Both the position numbers and the translations under genes were made by a program. A DNA stretch of 6,048 nucleotides from Acidobacteriota bacterium (lineage in GTDB: Bacteria; Acidobacteriota; Blastocatellia; Pyrinomonadales; Pyrinomonadaceae). Location of the stretch: positions 1 through 6,048 of the forward strand of contig QHXE01000299.1 of the NCBI GenBank assembly GCA_003222835.1. The letters run 5' to 3'. Of the stretch, positions 1 to 5,942 are shown piece after piece. A model generated the notes under the pieces. The model made no database searches, was not told the DNA's origin, and was given only the letters and a program-made list of their open reading frames with translations. Within the stretch, counting starts at the first letter, position 1. Each line of letters starts with the position of its first letter.

Positions 1-87
1 GTTTTTGTAAGTGGGCGCGGCGCCGTTGCGATGGAACCAGATGTGATGCTTCCGCGGCATCTCGCCTAATTTATGGTAATACGGCAT
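1..87 (-). CDS. hmgA: homogentisate 1,2-dioxygenase, N-terminal fragment (runs off left edge)
   Basis: Only the first 29 codons are present. The enzyme opens the aromatic ring of homogentisate with O2 and Fe(II) to give maleylacetoacetate, the step after HPPD in tyrosine degradation, in the cytoplasm. The visible start MPYYHKLGEMPRKHH matches the characteristic opening of bacterial homogentisate dioxygenases (MP-Y/F-YHKLG-x-(I/M)-P-x-K-x-H). The ATG at 87 is preceded by AAAGGAG at 93-99, five nucleotides from the start, which fixes the start. The catalytic His/Glu residues lie outside the window, so activity cannot be judged. It lies downstream of hpd on the same strand, the expected pathway order. 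Identification rests on this short N-terminus plus the hpd neighbour. After the conserved opening the sequence continues WFHRNGAAPTYKN, which departs from the RKPDG-type stretch of better known homologues, suggesting a divergent subfamily. Confidence 0.85.
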   Translation of the reverse strand, partial: MPYYHKLGEMPRKHHIWFHRNGAAPTYKN

Positions 88-92
88 AACTG

Positions 93-99
93 CTCCTTT
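93..99 (-). promoter_or_regulatory. ribosome binding site of hmgA
   Basis: On the minus strand this reads AAAGGAG, five nucleotides before the ATG at 87. It is a good Shine-Dalgarno match and supports the chosen hmgA start. Confidence 0.75.
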
Positions 100-102
100 A
101 GA

Positions 103-112
103 TTAACGTTAA
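103..112. promoter_or_regulatory. perfect 10-bp palindrome TTAACGTTAA upstream of hmgA
   Basis: The site is a perfect dyad lying between the hairpin element and the hmgA ribosome binding site, in the untranslated leader. It could be a small operator half-site pair or simply AT-rich flanking DNA of the inserted repeat. No function can be assigned from one copy. Confidence 0.25.
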
Positions 113-241
113 CTCCTCCCCTCTCCTCTTTCTAAGAGGAGAGGCGAAGTCAGTTCGCAAACTTGCTCCCAAAAGTCGCCACGGCACGCCCCCTTCGCCT
201 CTCCCCTCGAAGGGGAGAGGATTAAGGTGAGGGGTGAACTC
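111..241. repeat. REP/MITE-like palindromic element between hpd and hmgA
   Basis: Two strong GC-rich hairpins lie close together. The first pairs 120-130 with 134-144 (11-bp stem, 3-nt loop); the second pairs 198-207 with 211-220 (10-bp stem, 3-nt loop). In addition, 141-149 is the exact reverse complement of 193-201, so the two halves can pair with each other. The outer ends, read inwards from 116 and from 236, match at 10 of 12 positions (CTCCCCTCTCCT against CACCCCTCACCT). AACTC occurs on both flanks, at 111-115 and 237-241, and could be a target-site duplication. A minus-strand reading of the right half gives the peptide PHLNPLPFEGRGEG, a frequent spurious translation of CT-rich palindromic repeats dispersed in many bacterial genomes. 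Neither hairpin is followed by a T-run on the minus strand, so an intrinsic terminator is not supported. Pyrimidine-rich composition makes some of the end matching cheap. Confidence 0.6.
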
Positions 242-257
242 TCTAAATGTTTGCATT

Positions 258-1397
258 TTACAAATTGCCTCGCCGCTCCTGCTCTTTCTCGAGCGCCTCG
301 AAGAGCGCCTTGAAATTTCCTTTCCCAAAACTCTTGGCGCCTTTGCGCTGGATGATTTCGAAGAACAATGTCGGGCGGTCCTCCACCGGCTTGGAAAATA
401 TCTGGAGCAAATAACCTTCGTTATCGCGATCGACCAATATTCCGAGTCGCTTCAACGGCCCCAGATCTTCATCGATGTGGCCAACGCGCTCCGGCAGCGT
501 GTCGTAATAAGTTGACGGAATGTTGAGAAACTCGAGCCCGCGCTTTTGCAGTTCGGTCACCGTTTTCACAATGTCGTTGGTCGCGATCGCGATGTGTTGG
601 ACGCCTTCGCCGTCGTAAAATTCGAGATACTCTTCCACCTGCGATTTCTTTTTGCCTTCGGCCGGCTCATTGATCGGAAACTTCACAAAACCGTTGCCGT
701 TGCTCATCACCTTGCTCATGAGCGCTGAGTATTCGGTCGAAATATCTTTGTCGTCGAAACTGAGAATGTTTCGAAACCCCATCACGTCCTCGTAAAATTT
801 CACCCACGGATTCATCTGGTTCCAACCGACGTTGCCGACGCAATGATCGCAATAGAGCAAGCCGGTCTCTTTCGTTTCGAATGACGACTCCCATTTCTCG
901 AAGCCGGGCATGAACGGGCCAGTGTAATCGTCGCGCTCGACGAACACGTGCACGACTTCGCCGTAAGTGTGAATGCCGCTCATCACCACTTTGCCGTGCT
1001 CGTCCTTCAACGTTTTGGGTTCGAGGTAACTTTTGCCGCCGCGCTTGGTCGTTTCTTTCCAGGCCGAGGTCGCGTCTTTGACTTTGAGCGCGATCACTTT
1101 CACGCCGTCGCCGTGTTTCTGAACGTGATCGGCGATTTCATTGTTAGGCCGAAGCGGCGTGGTCAGAACAAACGTCAGCTTATTCTGTCGAATGGCGTAA
1201 CTGGCGCGATCTTTGACTCCGGTCTCTGGGCCACTATAGGCCAGACTTTGAAAGCCGAAGGCGCTCTTGTAGAAATGCGCCGCCTGCTTCGCGTTCCCGA
1301 CATAAAATTCGATGTAATCGGTACCCTCAAGCGGCAAAAAATCTTGCTCCGCTGCCGAAGCACCCTTCTTTTTTGGAGCAGCAATTGTCGTTGCCAT
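258..1397 (-). CDS. hpd: 4-hydroxyphenylpyruvate dioxygenase (HPPD)
   Basis: This Fe(II), O2-dependent cytoplasmic enzyme converts 4-hydroxyphenylpyruvate to homogentisate and CO2 in tyrosine/phenylalanine degradation. The protein is 379 aa, a normal HPPD length. It has two vicinal-oxygen-chelate halves: an N-terminal one from about residue 27 (DYIEFYVGN) to 155 and a catalytic C-terminal one from about 180 to 350. The iron ligands of the family can be read as His185 (DHCVGNV), His268 (GVQHIAIATNDI) and Glu347 (LFFEIIQR). The C-terminal gate helix region FGKGNFKALFEALEKEQ is also typical. The start at 1397 (MATTIAAPKKK) is chosen over an in-frame ATG 21 codons upstream (1460), because a strong GGAGGTAAT site sits 7 nt before it and the upstream ATG lies inside the putative promoter. 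The first ~20 residues are a Lys/Ala-rich tail outside the fold. hmgA follows 170 nt downstream. No defect is seen. Confidence 0.96.
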   Translation of the reverse strand: MATTIAAPKKKGASAAEQDFLPLEGTDYIEFYVGNAKQAAHFYKSAFGFQSLAYSGPETGVKDRASYAIRQNKLTFVLTTPLRPNNEIADHVQKHGDGVKVIALKVKDATSAWKETTKRGGKSYLEPKTLKDEHGKVVMSGIHTYGEVVHVFVERDDYTGPFMPGFEKWESSFETKETGLLYCDHCVGNVGWNQMNPWVKFYEDVMGFRNILSFDDKDISTEYSALMSKVMSNGNGFVKFPINEPAEGKKKSQVEEYLEFYDGEGVQHIAIATNDIVKTVTELQKRGLEFLNIPSTYYDTLPERVGHIDEDLGPLKRLGILVDRDNEGYLLQIFSKPVEDRPTLFFEIIQRKGAKSFGKGNFKALFEALEKEQERRGNL

Positions 1398-1401
1398 AAA
1401 A

Positions 1402-1409
1402 TTACCTCC
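1402..1409 (-). promoter_or_regulatory. strong ribosome binding site of hpd
   Basis: The minus strand reads GGAGGTAA with 7 nt between GGAGG and the ATG at 1397. It decides the hpd start against the in-frame ATG at 1460, which has no comparable site. Confidence 0.85.
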
Positions 1410-1418
1410 GCGTTTTCT

Positions 1419-1431
1419 CGCGCTAAGCGCG
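1419..1431. promoter_or_regulatory. palindrome at the predicted hpd transcription start, possible operator
   Basis: CGCGCT (1419-1424) and AGCGCG (1426-1431) form perfect 6-bp arms around one central base. The dyad sits just downstream of the candidate -10 box and overlaps the place where transcription would begin, a usual location for a repressor operator. It could also form a small hairpin in the hpd leader. It is a single occurrence in GC-rich DNA, so its role is an inference. Confidence 0.35.
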
Positions 1432-1438
1432 CCTTCTA

Positions 1439-1467
1439 AATATAAGATGGGCGACCACACCCCGCAA
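1439..1467 (-). promoter_or_regulatory. candidate sigma70-type promoter of hpd
   Basis: On the minus strand TTGCGG (1462-1467) is followed after exactly 17 nt by TATATT (1439-1444). Both are close to the TTGACA/TATAAT consensus. Transcription would start near 1432, leaving a leader of about 35 nt with the hpd ribosome binding site. This would let hpd-hmgA be expressed separately from the cyclase array upstream. The prediction is from sequence only, and promoter consensus varies outside Proteobacteria. Confidence 0.5.
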
Positions 1468-1545
1468 GACTATGCGCGACCGCCTGGCTTGAGCGGAGCC
1501 ATCGCCGCGCGTCGCGTAAGCGCCAACACTCTAATCCTGTTGTTT

Positions 1546-3921
1546 TTATTTCAGCGTGATCGGCTGCTTCGCTTCTTCAACGATTTTTTCAAAACGCGGG
1601 TCGCCGCGAAGCGGGTCCCAGTACGGCAACAGTTTCAACCCGCCATAGCTAAGATCGCTCGGGCGGCGGATGATGCTGGCAAGCTGTTCGCACGCGAGAT
1701 CTTTGTCGCCGACCCACGCAGCGATCACCGCCAAATACTCAATCATGGCCGGGCCATCCATTGCATCTTTTTCCACGGGAAGAAGTTCCACCGCGCGCCG
1801 GCCCTCGCGCAGCGCTTCCTCTTTTCGATCCAGACCGGCGTCGATCAAACCGAGCACGCACAATCCCTCAGCGTAATTTGGTTGAGCTTGGACGATTTTC
1901 TGCTGCTCCGCACGCGCAGCAGTGAAAGCCGCCCGCGCATCGTCGTCGTCTTTCGCCATGCGAGCGATAACGCCTTCTATTAATGGCCGATTAAAACGAA
2001 CATTGCTCCACCCGGGGGCAATATCGTTTTCACCTAGTGCGATTAAGGCATCTTTTGCAGCAGCGCCGTCGTGTTCGGCCAGTGCGCATGAGAGCCAACG
2101 ACCAGCGATACTCTGTGCCGCGCCGGGATTTGTGGCCCTAATTGAATCGAGCATTTGATGCAAGGGTCGGGTATCGGCTTTCCAATCCAACTCTACGCCC
2201 GCACGCGCTACCTTCGCATTGACATCGTTCGGCACGATGGCCAATAAGCGATCCCACGCCGATTCTTCCTCAGCATAGCGCCGAAAATAGTCATAATTAA
2301 GCACAATCTGCTGCAGCGTTCGAGCGTTGCGCGGGTCGAGCGCAATCGCACGCTGGAGGTTTCCTATGGATTCTGCCCAGCGCCCTTGGCGCCTCTGGAT
2401 GTAGCCCGTCAGCTCGAATACTTGGGAATCATTCGGCAAGCTCTGGCGGGCAACTTCCAGTTCAACCAAAGCGCCGTCGTAATCGAGGTATCCGTTATAA
2501 AGATTTTGCGCATGCGCCAAGTGCGCTTCCCCTGCATCCGGACGAAGGCGAAATGCCGCCTGGACGGCCGCTTCCGCTAACGCCAGACGCGCCGGTGTAT
2601 GGTCGAGGCCGAAGAAAAAAAGACCGTCATGAGTGTAGGCGAGCTGGCAATAGGCTTGGAGAAACGATGGGTCATGCGCGACAGCCTGGTTAAGAAGATC
2701 GGCCGCCTGCAGTAAATCCGCTTTCCCAGTGCTGCTATTGGGCGCCGTGAGAAGAAGATTTTTGGCACGGGTGTAGAGATCGAACGCGGCGATGTCGCTC
2801 GTCGGGGGACGCTCGATCGCGCTCTTTTCGCTTGGCGAAAGTTTGGCCTGCAACTGGTCAGCGATCGTCTTCGCGATCTCACTTTGAATCGCGAACACGT
2901 CCGCGAGATCGCGGTCATAGGTTTGGCCCCATAGATGCGCGTCGGTGCGCGCATCGACCAACTGCGCGTTGACCCGCACGCGATTGCCCGCGCGCTGAAC
3001 GCTTCCTTCCAGCAGATGCGCCACCCCGAGTTGCTCCCCGATCTCGCGCAGATTGCGCGCGACTCGAGTCTTATATTGCATCACCGAAGTTCGGCTGATC
3101 ACCTTCAAATCAGCGATCCTCGCCAGATTAGTAAGAATCTCATCCTGCACGCCGTTGGCAAAGAACGCGTTTGCTTTTTCCTCGCTCAGGTTTTCGAAAG
3201 GCAAGACGGCGATGCTTTTCTCCGGAATAACTGATGTCGAGATTGTCGATTTCCTCGAAATGACAATGAAACCGGTGACGATGGCAGCGAATAAAAGCAA
3301 TGTAGTGGCGAATGCGGTCCAACGCGCGTAGGTACGATACTTTTCAAGGGCTCGAAATTTTTCTGGAAGCTGCGGATTTCCCACTTCGTTGGAGAAAAGG
3401 TTGGTCACGCCAACATGCACGCCATGTTTCACGTCACACGTGCCAAGGTCGTGCAAGAGGGGTCGCCATTGGTCGTATTCTTCCAAATCCTCGGCGACAT
3501 GCTTCGAAATCAGAATGTGTCCAGCATCGCCGCAGTCCATCACGCGCTGCGCCATGTTAATGCCAGCGCCGGCGAGATTGGCGCGTTCATTCACATCGAT
3601 GACACCGCTCACCGGTCCACTGTGCACTCCCATTCGCAGCGGCAAATGCAGATGCGCAACGCGACTCACCTCAATCGCGCATTGCACCGGCGCTTCCGGA
3701 CTCGTGTAAAAAACCAATGCCATGCCATCGCCCGTTGGAATTTTGATCAGTCGATCAGCCGCTTCAGCTTTTCGAAATTCGTCCGACGCGCGAACCGCTT
3801 GATTCAGCTCGTCCACCGCGGCGCGTTGCTCATTCATCGAAAGCTTCGAATAACCAACGATGTCAATGAACAAGACATGCGCGATTTCGAGCTCGATCTC
3901 TTTCTTGATCTCAGAAGCCAT
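1546..3921 (-). CDS. membrane-anchored class III nucleotidyl cyclase with TolB-like and TPR domains
   Basis: The protein is 791 aa. Residues ~12-178 are a class III adenylate/guanylate cyclase domain: metal Asp20 in FIDIVGYSKL, metal Asp65 in IPTGDGMALVF, and the Asn122/Arg126 pair in GINMAQR. Lys60 lies near the usual base-contacting Lys. The position that is Asp in adenylate cyclases is Asn115 (NLAGAGIN), so the product (cAMP or cGMP) is not predictable. One hydrophobic helix spans ~201-221. Five basic residues before it (187-200) favour a cytoplasmic cyclase, with the TolB-like domain (~236-360, SIAVLPFENLS) and the TPR-rich region (~397 to 715, clearest at 397-430 and 497-530) outside. 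The end, WDPLRGDPRF, is shared with its neighbours. The ATG lies 9 nt after the stop of the 669-aa gene and has no clear Shine-Dalgarno sequence, suggesting translational coupling. Likely a signalling protein; its ligand is unknown. Confidence 0.9.
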   Translation of the reverse strand: MASEIKKEIELEIAHVLFIDIVGYSKLSMNEQRAAVDELNQAVRASDEFRKAEAADRLIKIPTGDGMALVFYTSPEAPVQCAIEVSRVAHLHLPLRMGVHSGPVSGVIDVNERANLAGAGINMAQRVMDCGDAGHILISKHVAEDLEEYDQWRPLLHDLGTCDVKHGVHVGVTNLFSNEVGNPQLPEKFRALEKYRTYARWTAFATTLLLFAAIVTGFIVISRKSTISTSVIPEKSIAVLPFENLSEEKANAFFANGVQDEILTNLARIADLKVISRTSVMQYKTRVARNLREIGEQLGVAHLLEGSVQRAGNRVRVNAQLVDARTDAHLWGQTYDRDLADVFAIQSEIAKTIADQLQAKLSPSEKSAIERPPTSDIAAFDLYTRAKNLLLTAPNSSTGKADLLQAADLLNQAVAHDPSFLQAYCQLAYTHDGLFFFGLDHTPARLALAEAAVQAAFRLRPDAGEAHLAHAQNLYNGYLDYDGALVELEVARQSLPNDSQVFELTGYIQRRQGRWAESIGNLQRAIALDPRNARTLQQIVLNYDYFRRYAEEESAWDRLLAIVPNDVNAKVARAGVELDWKADTRPLHQMLDSIRATNPGAAQSIAGRWLSCALAEHDGAAAKDALIALGENDIAPGWSNVRFNRPLIEGVIARMAKDDDDARAAFTAARAEQQKIVQAQPNYAEGLCVLGLIDAGLDRKEEALREGRRAVELLPVEKDAMDGPAMIEYLAVIAAWVGDKDLACEQLASIIRRPSDLSYGGLKLLPYWDPLRGDPRFEKIVEEAKQPITLK

Positions 3922-3930
3922 GCAACGAGA

Positions 3931-5940
3931 TTATTTCAGCGCGAGCGAGGCGGCGATCTTGTCAAACCGCGGATCGCTGCGCAGCGGATCGAGACTCGGG
4001 TTCACCCCCAGTTGCAACGCAAACCAATTCGGCTCCGCTACCATTTTCGGCAGCCACGCAAATGCTTCTTCGAAGTTTCGCGCACGCAGATGCGCGAAAA
4101 CGTAGTGCGCGGCCGGTACGTAAGTGCCCGAGGAACGCTTGCGATCGAGATCAGTCAGTTGTCGTTCTGCGAGAGCCCGAACTGCGGCTTCGAAGCCGGC
4201 CTTCGCAAACACCTGCTCGAGCATGCGCGCGTGTTCGGCTTGTCCGCTTAGGTTTAACGCCGCTGTCCATTGCGTGATCGCTTCGTGTTTCATTCCTTTC
4301 TTCGCGCAAACGTTGCCGAAGCTTTCGTGCGCGGCCGCGTAGTTGGGAAATAATTCCAGCGTTTTGGCCAGTTGGGCAGCGGCCCGATCGTAATCGCGGC
4401 TGAAGAAAAGGATGGTGCCGAAGTGCAGATTGTTTCCTGGAAAAAACGGGTCGAGTTCCATCGCTTGGTTTTGCTGGGCGATCGCTTCTTCAAATCGTCC
4501 GAAGTAGGACAAGCAAAGCCCGTAATGCGCAGGAATGTCTCCAAGGTTCGGGTCCAATTCAATTCCGCGACGAAACGCGCACTCCGCGGCCGTCCAGTTG
4601 CGTTTGTAATAAATCTCAACCGCGGCGAGGGCGTTGTACGCTTCGACCAGAGTATCATCAAGCTCGAGCGCTTTTTGCACGGCTTCCTCGGCGAGCGGCC
4701 AATGTTCCGGCGCAAAGATTCCGTTGGCGGAGGCCCAGGAATGATAAAGGCTTAGCCCCACGTAGGCTGGCGCGTAAGACGCGTCGAGGGCGATTGCCTG
4801 CTCAAAATATTCGCGCACCCGCTCATACCCCGGCGCATAGAAATTGCGCCAATGATGTTTGCCTTTGAGATAGAGGTCGTGCGCTTCCGTGTTTTTCGTC
4901 GGCTGCGCGGCAATGGCGCGGCGCTCTGCGCCGGTGAGTTTCGCTTGCAACGCATCCGCGATCTTTTCCGCAATGTCACTCTCGACGGCGAATATATCGT
5001 CAAGCTGTCGATCGTAACGCTCGGCCCAGAGATGCGCGTCGTTTTCAGCATCGATGAGTTGCACGTGGACGCGGACTTTGTCGCCGGCTTTGCGCACGCT
5101 GCCTTCGAGAATATTCGCGACGCCAAGTTGATTTGCGATTCCGTGAATCGGCTCGGTCGTATTCTTGAAACGTTGAGTCGATGTGCGGGAGATCACTTTC
5201 AAATCAGCAATACGCGATAACCGGGTAAGGATTTCTTCCTGAATACCGTCCGCGAAATAGGCATTTGCCTTGTCCTCGCTCAGATTCTCAAACGGCAGAA
5301 CTGCAATTGATTTCCGCGGCGCGACTGCGGCGATGTCGATCTTCGCCTCGCGAGCGGCATCGCCCGTAAGTTTTTTCGGCGGCGCAGGATTACCAATTTC
5401 ATTGGAAAAGAGATTAAAGAGCGTGAGCCGCAGGCCGTGTTTCACCTCAAATTCTCCGACGCTATGCAAGAGCGGCCGCCATTGCGCGTATTGCTCGAGA
5501 TCATCCGCCACACGTTTCGATAACAGAATATGACCCGCATCTGCGCAATCCATTACCCGCTGCACGATGTTGATGCCGGCGCCCGCGATATTCCCCTGCT
5601 CGCTCAAATCAGCGACTTCCTTGATGGGACCGCTGTGAATTCCCATGCGCACACGCAACTCCGGATGCTTTTTCAATTCGCGCGCGATCTCTACCGCACA
5701 TTTCACCGGCGCTTCCGGACTCGTGCGAAAAACGAGCGCGCCACCGTCACCGGTCGGCAAGCGCATCAATCGGCCCGCGCTCTGCGCCACTCGAAACGTT
5801 TCGGTCGCGCGCGCGATCTCGCGCAGTTTTTCCAGATGCTCAAGTTGCTCGTTAATTAGCAGTTTCGTGTACCCGACGATGTCGATGAACAAGACATGAC
5901 CGATCTCGAGCTTGATCTCTTTCTTGATCTCAGTGGACAT
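3931..5940 (-). CDS. soluble class III nucleotidyl cyclase with TolB-like and TPR domains
   Basis: The protein is 669 aa and a paralogue of the 791-aa gene that follows it. The N-terminal cyclase domain (~12-178) has metal Asp20 (FIDIVGYTKL), metal Asp65 (LPTGDGGALVF) and Asn124/Arg128 (GINIVQR). The purine-reading Asp is Asn117, and Arg60 replaces the Lys60 of the paralogue. A TolB-like domain begins at 211 (SIAVLPFENLS) and runs to about 335. Four TPR units in exact 34-residue register lie at 431-464, 465-498, 499-532 and 533-566, with further TPR-like helices at ~355-430. The C-terminus carries LDPLRSDPRF. No signal peptide or membrane helix is visible: the linker at 185-210 is hydrophilic, where the paralogue has its transmembrane segment. 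The start is fixed by homology with the paralogue (STEIKKEI against ASEIKKEI) and sits 2 nt after the previous stop, with only a weak GAAG upstream. Catalytic activity is plausible but unproven. Confidence 0.9.
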   Translation of the reverse strand: MSTEIKKEIKLEIGHVLFIDIVGYTKLLINEQLEHLEKLREIARATETFRVAQSAGRLMRLPTGDGGALVFRTSPEAPVKCAVEIARELKKHPELRVRMGIHSGPIKEVADLSEQGNIAGAGINIVQRVMDCADAGHILLSKRVADDLEQYAQWRPLLHSVGEFEVKHGLRLTLFNLFSNEIGNPAPPKKLTGDAAREAKIDIAAVAPRKSIAVLPFENLSEDKANAYFADGIQEEILTRLSRIADLKVISRTSTQRFKNTTEPIHGIANQLGVANILEGSVRKAGDKVRVHVQLIDAENDAHLWAERYDRQLDDIFAVESDIAEKIADALQAKLTGAERRAIAAQPTKNTEAHDLYLKGKHHWRNFYAPGYERVREYFEQAIALDASYAPAYVGLSLYHSWASANGIFAPEHWPLAEEAVQKALELDDTLVEAYNALAAVEIYYKRNWTAAECAFRRGIELDPNLGDIPAHYGLCLSYFGRFEEAIAQQNQAMELDPFFPGNNLHFGTILFFSRDYDRAAAQLAKTLELFPNYAAAHESFGNVCAKKGMKHEAITQWTAALNLSGQAEHARMLEQVFAKAGFEAAVRALAERQLTDLDRKRSSGTYVPAAHYVFAHLRARNFEEAFAWLPKMVAEPNWFALQLGVNPSLDPLRSDPRFDKIAASLALK

Positions 5941-5942
5941 GC

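Noticed and set aside
120..220. Rho-independent terminator after hpd
   Set aside because: The hairpins are strong, but neither is followed by a T-run in the direction of hpd transcription, and hmgA, the next pathway gene, lies directly downstream.
98..328. 76-codon open frame on the minus strand covering the repeat
   Set aside because: Its PHLNPLPFEGRGEG stretch is the known spurious translation of a CT-rich palindromic repeat, and its start overlaps the end of hpd in another frame.
1398..1460. N-terminal extension of HPPD by 21 codons from the ATG at 1460
   Set aside because: The extension has no ribosome binding site, is not HPPD-like, and overlaps the candidate -10 region. The internal ATG at 1397 has a strong GGAGG at ideal distance.
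1485..1501. Terminator hairpin after the 791-aa cyclase gene
   Set aside because: The stem is only five base pairs and has no T-tract, so it is within chance for GC-rich DNA.
1447..1983. 178-codon open frame on the plus strand
   Set aside because: It overlaps the C-terminal end of the 791-aa gene in antisense and the hpd promoter region; no family resemblance and no convincing start signal.
2577..2954. 125-codon open frame on the minus strand inside the 791-aa gene
   Set aside because: It is a different frame of the same strand within a gene of clear homology. Its Arg/Ser-rich translation is a shadow, not evidence of a frameshift.
3415..4251. 278-codon open frame on the plus strand
   Set aside because: It lies antisense across the junction of the two cyclase genes, both supported by clear domains. 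Its translation is Arg/His-rich with no recognisable motif, and it is a by-product of codon bias.
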